A stretch of DNA of 64,000 nt from Desertivibrio insolitus. GTDB taxonomy: Bacteria > Actinomycetota > Actinomycetes > Actinomycetales > Microbacteriaceae. The stretch spans positions 62,001-126,000 of the forward strand of contig NZ_JAFIQW010000002.1 of the NCBI RefSeq assembly GCF_017355965.1, read 5' to 3'. This document shows, in pieces, positions 33,352-41,601 of the stretch (the stretch's first letter is position 1; the number at the start of each line of letters is the position of its first letter). Below the pieces are notes generated by a model. The model saw only the letters and a list, made by a program, of their open reading frames with translations. It was not told the origin of the DNA and made no database searches. The position numbers were made by a program, and so were the translations under genes.

Positions 33352-33981
33352 ATGACCACCGTGCTGCTCACCGGCTTCGAACCCTTCGCGGGCGACCCGG
33401 TCAACCCGTCCTGGCAGGCGGTCGAGCGCCTCGTGCGCGAGTGGAGCGGCGGCGCGACGCTCGTCGCCGCGCGGCTGCCCGTCTCGTTCGACGGCGCGGA
33501 TGACGCGCTGCTCGCCGCCATCGAACAGCACCACCCCGACGTCGTCATCGCCACCGGCCTCGCGGCGAACCGTCGCGGCATCACGGTGGAGCGGGTCGCG
33601 ATCAACGTCGACGACGCCCGCATCCCCGACAACGACGGCGCGCAGCCGGTGGACGTCCCGATCGAGGCCGACGGCGCTCCGGCGAGGTTCAGCACCCTGC
33701 CGATCAAGACGATCGTCGCCGCCCTGCACGGCGCGGGCCTGCAGGCATCCGTCTCGAACTCGGCCGGCACGTTCGTCTGCAACCACGTCTTCTACACGCT
33801 GCAGGGGCTGCCGGGGCTCCGCTCCGGCTTCGTGCACGTGCCCGCGACCACCGAGCTCGCGGGCGACGACGCGCTCGCCCCCGACCTGACCGAACTCGTG
33901 CGCGGGCTGCGCGTGGCCGTCGAGGCAGTGCTCGCCCACGAGGGCGTCGACCTGCTCGTGTCGGGCGGCACGCTGAGCTGA
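33352..33981 (+). CDS. pcp: Pyroglutamyl-peptidase I
   Basis: A 209-residue cytosolic cysteine peptidase (family C15) removing N-terminal pyroglutamate. It begins VLLTGFEPFAGDPVNPSW; the catalytic triad is visible as Glu79 (ITVERVAIN), Cys143 (SNSAGTFVCNHVFY) and His162 (GFVHVPA). The length is normal. ATG at 33352 follows a leaderless -10 box; an earlier frame start at 33319 adds only a short Ala-rich stretch. A strong hairpin terminator follows. Confidence 0.94.
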   Translation: MTTVLLTGFEPFAGDPVNPSWQAVERLVREWSGGATLVAARLPVSFDGADDALLAAIEQHHPDVVIATGLAANRRGITVERVAINVDDARIPDNDGAQPVDVPIEADGAPARFSTLPIKTIVAALHGAGLQASVSNSAGTFVCNHVFYTLQGLPGLRSGFVHVPATTELAGDDALAPDLTELVRGLRVAVEAVLAHEGVDLLVSGGTLS

Positions 33982-33987
33982 CATGTA

Positions 33988-34021
33988 GAGGGGGCCGGGA
34001 CCTCGCGGTCCCAGCCCCCTC
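33988..34021. terminator. Bidirectional hairpin terminator, pcp / channel gene
   Basis: GAGGGGGCCGGGACC, loop TCGC, GGTCCCAGCCCCCTC: 15-bp arms with one mismatch, between convergent genes. Confidence 0.75.
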
Positions 34022-34061
34022 GGTGGTGCTCCCGGCGTTCGGGTCGCCGGGTCGCGTCCAC

Positions 34062-34907
34062 TCAGCCGCGCGGTGTCGTCGGGTCGACGGGCGGCGGAGG
34101 GGTCTGGGTGTCCACGCGGTCGGCCACCGCGGGCGGCGGCGGGGGAGTCGCGGTGGAGGTCTTGCGGCTGCGCGGTGCGCGCGGGGTCTTCGCGGTCGGC
34201 GCGGCCTGGCGCACCTGCTCGGTCACGCTCGGCGCGGCATCCGCCTCGGCCTTGGCGCGCGGCGCCTCCTGCTCGGCCTTGGCGAGCCAGGTCTCCCAGC
34301 GCGACTGCATCGGCTTGATGAGACCGCCGCCGACGCCGACGACGAGGATGCCGCCGATGATCGCGAGCACCGCGATGAGCACCGGGGTGGTCACGGTCGT
34401 GGCGATCTCGACCTGGTTCAGGGCCGCGGTGATGCCGAGGAAGATGATGAAGATCGACGCGATGTTCGCGACGATCCGGCCGTAGGAGAGCCCACCGAGC
34501 GTGTTCTGCAGCAGCGTCTTGACCCCGGCGGCGATCGCGGCGGCGACGATGACGATGATGATCGCGACGACGATGCGCGGCAGGAAGGCGATGATGCCCT
34601 CGAGCAGGTCGCTGACCGGGTTCGGGCCGAAGACACCGAATGCGAACTGCAGCACGAAGAGGACGAGGGCGTAGTAGACGATCTTCGCGATGATGTCGGA
34701 GGCGTCGAACTGCGACTTCTCGAGCGCCTTCTTCACGCCGCCGCGCTCGACCAGGCGGTCGAAGCCGACGCGCTCGAGCACCTTCTCGAGGCCCTTCGAG
34801 ATGAGCTTCGCCACGATCAGCCCGACGATCAGGATGACGAGGAACAGCAGCAGTTGGGGAACGAAGTTCACGACGGTGCGCAAGCCGTCTTCGAGCACGT
34901 CAGGCAT
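34062..34907 (-). CDS. Mechanosensitive-channel-like protein with TM_helix repeats (CmpX-like)
   Basis: A 281-residue membrane protein with five hydrophobic spans: LLLFLVILIVGLIVAKLI, YYALVLFVLQFAFGVFG, IVVAIIIVIVAAAIAAGV, IASIFIIFLGITAAL and VLIAVLAIIGGILVVGVGGGL. Amphipathic segments such as LEKVLERVGFDRLVERG between spans fit the conserved TM_helix repeat found in MscS-related proteins. The C-terminal 80 residues are Ala/Pro/Lys-rich and disordered (APRSRKTSTATPPPPP). ATG at 34907 has AGGAGAG upstream. It lacks the canonical MscS beta domain, so gating by tension is inferred. Confidence 0.75.
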   Translation of the reverse strand: MPDVLEDGLRTVVNFVPQLLLFLVILIVGLIVAKLISKGLEKVLERVGFDRLVERGGVKKALEKSQFDASDIIAKIVYYALVLFVLQFAFGVFGPNPVSDLLEGIIAFLPRIVVAIIIVIVAAAIAAGVKTLLQNTLGGLSYGRIVANIASIFIIFLGITAALNQVEIATTVTTPVLIAVLAIIGGILVVGVGGGLIKPMQSRWETWLAKAEQEAPRAKAEADAAPSVTEQVRQAAPTAKTPRAPRSRKTSTATPPPPPAVADRVDTQTPPPPVDPTTPRG

Positions 34908-35018
34908 GGCTCTCCTACTTTCTCGAGGTCGTCCCTCCTGCTGTCCCACTCCTGAGCGTGCTCCAAACCTCCGCTGGCGGACGTTCAGCCGATGCTCAGC
35001 GAGCGGAGGGCGCCGGCG

Positions 35019-35333
35019 TCAGCCGCGGTACCTGTCGACCTGCGTGATGAGGTGCCACGGGTGCAGCGGCACCCACTTCGGGTAGCCCTGGAACGGGCCG
35101 GGGCCGGCACCCTCGGGCACGCGGAACTTCAGCGACCGGTCGGCCGCCGCGAGCGACGTGAAGCGGCCGACCAGCCGGCGGTCCTCCGACCGCTCGGCCC
35201 AGGTGACCACGCGGAAGTGCGGCGGGTCGGTGTCGATGCGCCGGATGAGCGCGGCCGGACGCCTCGGATCGTCACGCACGACGACCCATTCGCAGTCGCT
35301 GATCTGGATCGGCGGCCAGGGCGGTTCCCACAT
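35019..35333 (-). CDS. Hypothetical protein, 104 residues
   Basis: I do not recognise this protein. It begins MWEPPWPPIQISDCEWVVVR and ends LHPWHLITQVDRYRG; it is rich in Trp, Pro and Arg and has no membrane span or signal peptide. The pattern CEWVVVRDDPRRPAALIRRID suggests a compact beta fold. ATG at 35333 has GGGAAGCAGGA upstream. It may be a stand-alone gene. Confidence 0.55.
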   Translation of the reverse strand: MWEPPWPPIQISDCEWVVVRDDPRRPAALIRRIDTDPPHFRVVTWAERSEDRRLVGRFTSLAAADRSLKFRVPEGAGPGPFQGYPKWVPLHPWHLITQVDRYRG

Positions 35334-35501
35334 TCCTGCTTCCCGTAGTCGAGTCGATACGTCGAAGCAGCCGGCCCTGCGCAGAACACTGTACGTCGTC
35401 CCGCCGACGTCGCCCAGGGGCGACCGGGGGAGCGCGGGTCATCCCGATCGGGGGAGCGCGAATCATCCGATCGGGGGAAAGACCCGGCGCCCGCACGTCC
35501 C

Positions 35502-35507
35502 TAGCGT
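35502..35507 (+). promoter_or_regulatory. -10 element of leaderless promoter
   Basis: TAGCGT followed after 6 nt (CGAGGC) by the ATG at 35514. Upstream of it is a short direct repeat, GATCGGGGGA (35448 and 35469 regions). Confidence 0.5.
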
Positions 35508-35513
35508 CGAGGC

Positions 35514-36467
35514 ATGGTCACCGCGTTCCGCTCCTACCACCGTCCGCTCCTGCTGCTCGGCGCGGCGATGGCCGCGCTGACCGTCGTCGCCCTCGTCGGG
35601 CTGGTCGTCGACCCGCGTGAGGTCACCGGCCTGCCCCTGTGGGCGAAGCCCCTCAAGTTCGCCCTGTCGACGCTCATCTACGCCCTCACGCTCGCCTGGC
35701 TGCTGTCGCTGCTGCCGGGGAGGAGCCGCATCGCCTGGTGGGCGGGCACGGTCGCCGCCGTGGGGCTCGCGCTCGAACTCGTCATCATCACCGGCGCGGC
35801 CGCGCTCGGCACGACGAGCCACTTCAACGTCTCGAGCCCGCTCGCGACGGCGCTGTGGAGCAGCATGGGTACGCTCATCGGCATCGTCTGGGTCGCCCAG
35901 ATCGTCGTGGCGATCGCCCTCTTCCGTGCACCCCTCGGCGACCCCGCGCGCTCCCTCGCGGTGCGGTCGGCCGTCGTGCTCGGCCTCGCGGGCATGGCCC
36001 TCGCGTTCCTCATGACCGCCCCGACCACCGCGCAGCTCGCCGACTTCCGGGGCATCGCCGGCGCTCACACCGTCGGCCTCCCCGACGGCGGCCCCGGGCT
36101 GCCGATCCTCGGCTGGAGCACCGTCGGCGGCGACCTGCGCATCCCGCACTTCGTCGGCATGCACGCGCTGCAGGCCATCCCGCTCGCCTGCTGGGCGCTC
36201 GAGCTGGCCGCCCGGCGGGTGCCGGCGCTTGCGGATGCCACCGTGCGCGTGCGCCTCGTCGCGATCGGCACCCTCGCCTACGCCGCGGGCATCGCGCTCG
36301 TGACCTACCAGGCGCTGATCGGTCAGTCGATCGTGCGGCCTGACGGGATCGTCGCGGGACTCGCCCTCGGGATCGTCGGGCTCGCGTCCCTCGCCAGCGT
36401 CGCCGTGATCGCGGCGGGAGCGCGCCGGGTCGCGAGCGCTCGGCTCGTACCCGTTCCCGCGCCCTGA
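35514..36467 (+). CDS. Integral membrane protein of unknown function
   Basis: A 317-residue protein with about eight to nine hydrophobic spans (LLLLGAAMAALTVVALVGLVV, FALSTLIYALTLAWLLSLLPG, LIGIVWVAQIVVAIALFRAPL and others). A loop with HFVGMHALQAIPLA, near residue 225, carries histidines inside a span, and AHTVGLPDGGPGLPILGWST precedes it. I cannot assign a family; membrane-buried His pairs could bind haem or metal, which is speculation. The leaderless ATG at 35514 is well supported by TAGCGT. Confidence 0.65.
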   Translation: MVTAFRSYHRPLLLLGAAMAALTVVALVGLVVDPREVTGLPLWAKPLKFALSTLIYALTLAWLLSLLPGRSRIAWWAGTVAAVGLALELVIITGAAALGTTSHFNVSSPLATALWSSMGTLIGIVWVAQIVVAIALFRAPLGDPARSLAVRSAVVLGLAGMALAFLMTAPTTAQLADFRGIAGAHTVGLPDGGPGLPILGWSTVGGDLRIPHFVGMHALQAIPLACWALELAARRVPALADATVRVRLVAIGTLAYAAGIALVTYQALIGQSIVRPDGIVAGLALGIVGLASLASVAVIAAGARRVASARLVPVPAP

Positions 36468-36510
36468 GGCATCCGCAAGCCCCTTACCCGACGAAGTGGG
36501 GCGGCATAGC

Positions 36511-37092
36511 GTGCGAAGAGTGCGCACGTATCAAGTCGGTTACTTCGTCGGCAGCCTCTACTCGAAGTCCATCAACCGGGTCCTCGCGAACGCGCTGATC
36601 CGGATCGCTCCCGAGGAGCTGCAGTTCACCGAGATCGGCATCCGCGACCTCCCGCTCTACAGCCCCGACTACGACGACGCCTACCCGCCCGCCGCCGTCG
36701 AGCTCAAGGAGGCGATCGGGCGGTCGGATGCCGTGCTGTTCGTCACCCCGGAGTACAACCGGTCGATCCCCGGGGCGCTCAAGAACGCGATCGACTGGGC
36801 GTCGCGGCCGTGGGGTCAGAACTCGTTCGACCACATCCCCGCCGCCGTGATCGGCGCCTCGATCGGTCAGATCGGCACGGCCGTCGCCCAGCAGAGCCTG
36901 CGCGGCGTGCTGAGCTTCTGCAACGCCCGGCAGATGACCGCGCCGGAGGCCTACATCTACTTCAAGCCCGAGATCTACGGCGACGACGGCACCATCCACG
37001 ACGAGAGCACCGAGAAGTTCCTCCGCACCTACATGGAGGAGTTCCGCGACCACATCCAGCGCGTGCTGACGGTGCTCCCGCGCAGCGTCTAG
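36511..37092 (+). CDS. NADPH-dependent FMN reductase family protein
   Basis: A 193-residue flavodoxin-fold reductase. FMN-binding segments are visible: VGSLYSKSINRVLANAL near the N-terminus, FVTPEYNRSIPGALKNAIDWASRP near residues 74-97, and GASIGQIGTAVAQQSLRGVL near 116-135. Members reduce quinones, azo compounds or chromate. The start is uncertain: GTG at 36511 was used, and GTG at 36520 or 36496 are alternatives. Its last 4 bp overlap the end of the minus-strand nuclease gene. Confidence 0.88.
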   Translation: MRRVRTYQVGYFVGSLYSKSINRVLANALIRIAPEELQFTEIGIRDLPLYSPDYDDAYPPAAVELKEAIGRSDAVLFVTPEYNRSIPGALKNAIDWASRPWGQNSFDHIPAAVIGASIGQIGTAVAQQSLRGVLSFCNARQMTAPEAYIYFKPEIYGDDGTIHDESTEKFLRTYMEEFRDHIQRVLTVLPRSV

Positions 37093-37868
37093 AGCGCGAC
37101 GTCCGCGTAGGAGGTGAGCTCGCGCCAGCCGGCGCCGGGCCGCACCCCCGCGGGCACGAGCCGGTCGGCGGCGGTCAGCTCTGGCATGGCGAGTCCGGTC
37201 AGCTCGGCGATCTCGGCCACCGGCACCTGGAAGGTGCGGAACCCGCCGAGCGGTGGCAGCGCCTGGCGCAGGCCCAGTCCGGCGAGCAGCGTGGACTGGT
37301 CGAGCAGGTACGCCGTCGCGGCGAGGCCGCTGCCGTCGTGCCAGGCGGCGACCTTGAAGAAACGGCGCGGAAGGAGGGCGCCCCGGTAGAGCGGGTCGCC
37401 GTCGGCGAAGACCGGACCGGTGATCACGCTCAGCCGGCCGTCGTACCGGCGCGCGTGTTCGAGGATGTGGTCCTCGAGCCCCAGCCAGAGCTCCTTCGAC
37501 TGGTTGAAGCCGGCGGCTTGCGGAGCCGCGTTCGTGTAGTGGAACGTGTCGGAGTTCGCCCGCCGGGCGACCTCCCGCGGCCCCCACACCGGGTCGCGCC
37601 GGCGCACGAGGTGGCCGCGGTCGAGGTCGTTGCGGGCGTACAGCTCCGGCCCGAGCTGGGCGTCGCCCGCGCGCTCGTCGAGGCGCCAGTCGTCACCGCG
37701 CTCCAGCTCGACGAGGGCGGAGCCGTCGATGTTGACCGCCGCATAGAAGGCGAGCCGTCGCTCGACGCTCTGCTCGACGGTGAAGTGCTCGTAGTCGAGG
37801 GTGATCGAGTCGCCGGGGGCCGCCGGCAGCGGCATCCGTTCGCCGAGGAAGTCCTCGTCGAAGCCCAT
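37089..37868 (-). CDS. DNA/RNA non-specific endonuclease (NUC/bba-Me family)
   Basis: A 259-residue nuclease of the Serratia nuclease/NucA family. The DRGH active-site motif is at residues 83-86 (NDLDRGHLVRR; His86 general base), followed by FHYTNAAPQAAGFNQSKELWL with the Mg-binding Asn (Asn122) and Glu (Glu126). LSVITGPVF is also typical. Unlike most of the family it has no signal peptide, so it would be made in the cytoplasm, where it is potentially harmful. Its ATG overlaps the stop of the preceding 70-residue gene (TGATG), implying coupled synthesis, and both follow an MBL hydrolase gene. Confidence 0.9.
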   Translation of the reverse strand: MGFDEDFLGERMPLPAAPGDSITLDYEHFTVEQSVERRLAFYAAVNIDGSALVELERGDDWRLDERAGDAQLGPELYARNDLDRGHLVRRRDPVWGPREVARRANSDTFHYTNAAPQAAGFNQSKELWLGLEDHILEHARRYDGRLSVITGPVFADGDPLYRGALLPRRFFKVAAWHDGSGLAATAYLLDQSTLLAGLGLRQALPPLGGFRTFQVPVAEIAELTGLAMPELTAADRLVPAGVRPGAGWRELTSYADVAL

Positions 37869-38080
37869 CAGACCTGCTTCCAGGTGCCCTCGCTGATCTG
37901 CTCGGCGATCCGCGTCACCTCGGGGTGAGGGATCGGCTCCTGCCTGTCGGGGGTGACGGAGCGCAGCGACTCGTGCAGCACGGCGAGCACCTGGTCGACG
38001 GGCAGACGGTTGTGCGAGGCGTTCACGTTGGCGATGACCTCGCGCACCTTCGGGTCCTCGAGGTAGTTCTGCTCCGCCAT
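37868..38080 (-). CDS. Small soluble protein (70 residues) coupled to the nuclease
   Basis: I do not recognise this family. The protein (begins MAEQNYLEDPKVREVIANVN) is slightly acidic and probably helical, with several histidines and no membrane span. ATG at 38080 has a good AAGGA Shine-Dalgarno. Its TGA overlaps the nuclease ATG (TGATG), so the small protein is made first and in step with the nuclease, the arrangement seen for immunity proteins and antitoxins. That role is inference only. Confidence 0.65.
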   Translation of the reverse strand: MAEQNYLEDPKVREVIANVNASHNRLPVDQVLAVLHESLRSVTPDRQEPIPHPEVTRIAEQISEGTWKQV

Positions 38081-38094
38081 GTCGATCCTTCTCC

Positions 38095-38835
38095 TCAGTC
38101 GTGCGGAGTCCGGGCCAGCTCGACCGCGGACGCGATGCCCTCGGTCCACGGCTCTCCGTGCCCGGGCAGCACGAGTCTGGCGTTCGTTTCCGTCAGATGA
38201 GTGAGAGAGGCGAGGGCGTCCAGATGGTTCTTCGTCGCGGCGCCCGAGATGGTTCGGGGCCCCTTCTCTGCCGTGTACGGGTCGAGCGTCACGAGGGCGT
38301 CGCCCGTGAGCAGTGCGCTCTGCTCCTCGAACCACAGCGCGACGCTGCCGTCGGTGTGCCCGGGCACGTGGATCGCGATCGGCGACCCCGGCACGCCGAG
38401 CGAGACCCCGGTTCCGAAGTAGCGGGTGTCGCGCACTCCCTGGATGCCGATCGCGCCGCCGAGGAGCATCTTGCCGAGCGGTCCGAGTCCCTTCGGGTGG
38501 CGCACGATGGCCGCGGTGCGGGAGTGCTCGTGCTGGTAGTGGTACGGATGCCGGGCGAGGTGGTCGTCCTCGGGATGCACGTAGACCGTCGCCTTCGACG
38601 TCTTCCGCACCCGCTCCGCGACGCCGACGTGGTCGAAGTGCCCGTGCGTCAGCACGACGGCCTCGATGTCCTCGACGCGGCGGCCGAGCTCGTGCACGGC
38701 GTCGAGCAGGTGCCGCCACGACTTCGCGAGGCCGGCGTCGACGAGCAGCAGGCGCTGACCGTCCTGCACGAGGTAGAAGTTGGTGTCCGCGTGCTCGATG
38801 CGGTGGATGCCCGGGGCGACGTCTCTGTGCAGCAT
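38095..38835 (-). CDS. MBL fold metallo-hydrolase
   Basis: A 246-residue metallo-beta-lactamase-fold hydrolase. The metal-binding LTHGHFDHVG is near residues 62-71 (HxHxDH), with further ligands in HVPGHTDGSV (near 155) and TGDALVTLD, and a terminal LPGHGEPW. The pattern resembles glyoxalase II-like hydrolases; the substrate is unknown. ATG at 38835 follows TAGTGT at 6 nt (leaderless). It heads an operon with the 70-residue protein and the nuclease. Confidence 0.88.
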   Translation of the reverse strand: MLHRDVAPGIHRIEHADTNFYLVQDGQRLLLVDAGLAKSWRHLLDAVHELGRRVEDIEAVVLTHGHFDHVGVAERVRKTSKATVYVHPEDDHLARHPYHYQHEHSRTAAIVRHPKGLGPLGKMLLGGAIGIQGVRDTRYFGTGVSLGVPGSPIAIHVPGHTDGSVALWFEEQSALLTGDALVTLDPYTAEKGPRTISGAATKNHLDALASLTHLTETNARLVLPGHGEPWTEGIASAVELARTPHD

Positions 38836-38841
38836 TCTTCG

Positions 38842-38847
38842 ACACTA
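38842..38847 (-). promoter_or_regulatory. -10 element of leaderless MBL operon promoter
   Basis: On the minus strand TAGTGT is followed after 6 nt (CGAAGA) by the ATG at 38835. Confidence 0.5.
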
Positions 38848-38898
38848 CGTCGGGGCCCCCGGAGGAGCGCCAGCCCCCTCCGACGGAGCCGCCGCCTC

Positions 38899-38904
38899 TA
38901 AACT
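38899..38904 (+). promoter_or_regulatory. -10 element of leaderless hadA-hadB-murB promoter
   Basis: TAAACT followed after 6 nt (CGTCGG) by the GTG at 38911. Confidence 0.5.
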
Positions 38905-38910
38905 CGTCGG

Positions 38911-39357
38911 GTGCCTGTGAACCCGGAGCTGCAGGGGCGGACCTTCCCGCCCGTCGCGCCCTACCTCGTCGGGCGGGAGAAGGTGCGCGAGTTCGCCCGC
39001 GCCGTCTTCGCGACGAGCCCGCTGTCCCTCGACCCCGAGGCCGCCCGCGCGGCCGGCTACGCCGACGTCGTCGCCCCGCCCACCTTCGCCGTGGTCGTGC
39101 AGGAGCACACGCTCGCCCAGCTGCTCGCGGAGCCCGGTGCCGGCATCGACTTCTCGCGCGTCGTGCATGGCGACCAGCGCTTCAGCTTCACCCGCCCGAT
39201 CGTCGCCGGCGACGAGCTCACCGCGACGCTCACCGTGACGAGCGTCAAGAGCCTCGGCGGCAACAGCATGGTGACGGCGCAGTCCGAGATCGTCGACGCG
39301 GCGGGCGAGCACGTCGTCACCGCGATCTCGACGCTCGTCGTGAGGGGGGACGCATGA
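38911..39357 (+). CDS. FAS1-like/MaoC-N dehydratase subunit (HadA-like)
   Basis: A 148-residue hot-dog-fold protein matching the N-terminal MaoC/FAS1-like dehydratase half: GRTFPPVAPYLVGREKVREFARAV, ADVVAPPTFAVVVQE near residues 50-64, and VVHGDQRFSFTRPIVAGDELT near 83-103. It would pair with the catalytic subunit encoded next to form an (R)-hydroxyacyl dehydratase. GTG at 38911; the stop overlaps the next start (ATGA). In actinobacteria this pair commonly precedes murB. Confidence 0.88.
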   Translation: MPVNPELQGRTFPPVAPYLVGREKVREFARAVFATSPLSLDPEAARAAGYADVVAPPTFAVVVQEHTLAQLLAEPGAGIDFSRVVHGDQRFSFTRPIVAGDELTATLTVTSVKSLGGNSMVTAQSEIVDAAGEHVVTAISTLVVRGDA

Positions 39358-39764
39358 CTTCCGTGCAGGACGCCACCGTCGGCGACGTCGTGGCCGAGGC
39401 CACCTACGAGCTCACGCGCGACTCGCTCGTGCGGTACGCCGGGGCATCCGGCGACTTCAACCCGATCCACTATCGCGACGACGTCGCCGCCTCGGTCGGG
39501 CTGCCGGGCGTGCTCGCCCACGGCATGCTCACGATGGGGCTCGCGGTGCAGCCGGTCGTGGACTGGGCGGGCGACCCCGGTCGCGTCGCCGACTACCAGG
39601 TGCGCTTCACCCGCCCGGTCGTCGTCGACCCCGCCACCGGCGCGACCGTCTCGGTCGTCGGCAAGGTCGGCGCGGTGACGGATGACTCGGTGCGCGTCGA
39701 CCTCACCGTGACGTACGAGGGCCAGACCGTGCTCGGCAAGGCCCAGGTGCTCGTCCGCCGATGA
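39354..39764 (+). CDS. MaoC family dehydratase subunit (HadB-like)
   Basis: A 136-residue hot-dog-fold hydratase with the catalytic signature YAGASGDFNPIHYRDDVA near residues 28-45 (Asp and His) and LAHGMLTMGL. Together with the upstream partner it should dehydrate 3-hydroxyacyl thioesters in fatty acid metabolism. ATG at 39354 and stop overlapping the murB ATG (ATGA) make a translationally coupled run. Confidence 0.9.
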   Translation: MTSVQDATVGDVVAEATYELTRDSLVRYAGASGDFNPIHYRDDVAASVGLPGVLAHGMLTMGLAVQPVVDWAGDPGRVADYQVRFTRPVVVDPATGATVSVVGKVGAVTDDSVRVDLTVTYEGQTVLGKAQVLVRR

Positions 39765-40849
39765 CGTCACTCGCCGAGTTCACCACCCTGCGCGTCGGGG
39801 GTCCGGCCGCGCGCCTCGTGCGCGCCTCGACCACCGACGAGCTCGTCGACGCCGCCCTCGAGGTGTGGGCGACGGACGAGGAGTGGCTCGTGCTCGGCGG
39901 GGGCTCCAACCTGCTGGTCGGCGACGACGGGTTCGACGGCACCGTGCTGAAGGTCGAGACCCGCGGCATCCGTCGCCTCGACGCGGCGCCCGGTCGTGCC
40001 CGCATCCGCGTCGAGGCCGGCGAGGACTGGGAGGCGCTCGTCGCCTACACCGTCGAGCAGGGCTGGGCGGGGCTCGAGCCGCTGTCCGGCATCCCCGGGT
40101 CGACCGGTGCCTCGCCCGTGCAGAACATCGGCGCGTACGGCGCCGAGGTCTCGTCGAGCCTCGCGGCGATCGACTTCTTGGATCACGAGACCGGCGACCG
40201 GATGATGCTGAGCGCCGTCGACCTCGCCCTCGGTTATCGCACCTCGGCGCTGAAGCGCGGCCGCCGCGGCATCGTGCTCGCGGTCGAGTTCGACCTCGCC
40301 GACACCGGCGGCGTCTCGACGCCGGTCGCGTACCCGCAGCTCGCGACCGCGCTCGGGGTGCAGCTCGGCGACACCGTGCCGCTCGCCGACGTGCGCCGGG
40401 CGGTGCTCGAGCTGCGCCGGAGGAAGGGCATGGTGCTCGTCGCCGACGACACCGACTCGGTGAGCGCGGGCTCCTTCTTCACCAACCCGATCGTGCCCGA
40501 GAACGAGGCGCGCAAGCTGCCCGAGGACGCGCCGCGCTGGCCCGTCGATCCGGAGCCCGAGGACCTCGTGCTTCCGCTCGGCGAGGTTCCCGCCCCGCGC
40601 GCTGTGCAGCCGGCCCGGGTCAAGCTCAGCGCCGCGTGGCTGATCGAGCGCGCCGGCATCGGCCGGGGCTTCGCCCTGCCCGGCTCCCGCGCCGCGGTCT
40701 CGTCGAAGCACACCCTCGCGCTCACGAACCGGGGCGGCGCCACCGCGGAGGAGATCTCGGAGCTCGCGCGCTACGTGCAGATCCGCGTGTTCTCGCAGTT
40801 CGGGGTTCACCTCGAGCCGGAGCCGAACCTCATCGGCATCAGCCTGTAG
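39761..40849 (+). CDS. murB: UDP-N-acetylenolpyruvoylglucosamine reductase MurB
   Basis: Flavoenzyme that makes UDP-N-acetylmuramate for peptidoglycan. The 362-residue protein shows the FAD-binding FTTLRVGGPAARLVRAS at residues 7-23, LGGGSNLLVGDDGFDGTV near 45-62, GLEPLSGIPGSTGASPVQNIGAYGAEV (in parts) near 104-130, the catalytic Ser in VSAGSFFTNPIV near 233-244, and C-terminal GFALPGSRAAVSSKHTLALTN. ATG at 39761 overlaps the stop of the upstream dehydratase. Confidence 0.95.
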   Translation: MTSLAEFTTLRVGGPAARLVRASTTDELVDAALEVWATDEEWLVLGGGSNLLVGDDGFDGTVLKVETRGIRRLDAAPGRARIRVEAGEDWEALVAYTVEQGWAGLEPLSGIPGSTGASPVQNIGAYGAEVSSSLAAIDFLDHETGDRMMLSAVDLALGYRTSALKRGRRGIVLAVEFDLADTGGVSTPVAYPQLATALGVQLGDTVPLADVRRAVLELRRRKGMVLVADDTDSVSAGSFFTNPIVPENEARKLPEDAPRWPVDPEPEDLVLPLGEVPAPRAVQPARVKLSAAWLIERAGIGRGFALPGSRAAVSSKHTLALTNRGGATAEEISELARYVQIRVFSQFGVHLEPEPNLIGISL

Positions 40850-40901
40850 CGCCGGCCCGCCGGTAGGCGGCTTTCCCGTCGGCTTCGCCCGTTTCCCGTC
40901 G

Positions 40902-40978
40902 GTCGAGTAGGCGGCGCGGCGGCCATATCGAGACCAGCCGCTCATCCCGACCGCGCAGCGGCCGTATCGAGACGCAAC
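40902..40978. repeat. Intergenic palindrome, GGTCGAGTAGC family (copy 4)
   Basis: CGGTCGAGTAGGCGGCGCGG then CGGCCATATCGAGACC, followed by a second half CGCGCAGCGGCCGTATCGAGAC. It lies between the convergent murB and a small membrane protein gene. Confidence 0.7.
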
Positions 40979-40992
40979 CCCTCAGCAGCCGC

Positions 40993-41316
40993 TCACGCCG
41001 CCCACGCGAGGCTCACGCCGGCGAGCAGGGCGGCGGCACCGCCGATCCACGCCCACACCCGCGCCCGGCGACTCGTGCCGCCCCTGCCAGCCGCGACCAG
41101 CGCGACCACGACCGCGGCGACCCCGAGCACGACCGCGGCGATCTCGACGACGAGCCACGGCGACACCTCGTACTCGAACGCGGGCATCGGCACGACGACG
41201 CCGATTAGCCACGAGTACGACAGCGCCCACGAGACCACGGCGGCGACCCCGAGCGCGACGACCGCGCGGTTCGTCCCGCTCTCCGTCCGGCCTCCGGTGC
41301 TGGCGCCCACAGGCAC
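40993..41316 (-). CDS. Small membrane protein, three spans
   Basis: A 107-residue protein with three hydrophobic segments (AVVALGVAAVVSWALSYSWL, WLVVEIAAVVLGVAAVVVAL, AWIGGAAALLAGVSLAWAA) and a basic loop GRGGTSRRARVW. I do not recognise a family. GTG at 41316 is the likely start; the longer open frame upstream is low-complexity shadow sequence. The 285-bp gap on its left side before the DUF72 gene holds an 8-bp hairpin (CCGCCATC/GATGGCGG at 41381-41400) and nothing else I can support. Confidence 0.55.
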   Translation of the reverse strand: MPVGASTGGRTESGTNRAVVALGVAAVVSWALSYSWLIGVVVPMPAFEYEVSPWLVVEIAAVVLGVAAVVVALVAAGRGGTSRRARVWAWIGGAAALLAGVSLAWAA

Positions 41317-41601
41317 ATCCAACCGTCTTCTGCTCCCGGCCGCGAGGCATCCGTCGCAACCTCGCCATCGGCCCCCGACGCCGCCATCTGTCGATGGCGG
41401 GCTCGCCGCTTCGTGGCGGGGTCGGATGCCGCCGGCGCGAGCGCGCCCGATGCAGGGTGCATGCCCGAGCCCCCTCACGCTCGGAGCGCCGAATGTACGG
41501 AAACCGCCGCTTCGAGCCGGGCGGCACAGCAGTTCCCGTACAGTCGCCGCCAGGTGAGCTCGCCCCGAGGCATCCGCCGCCCATCGGGGTACCGCAGGAG
41601 C

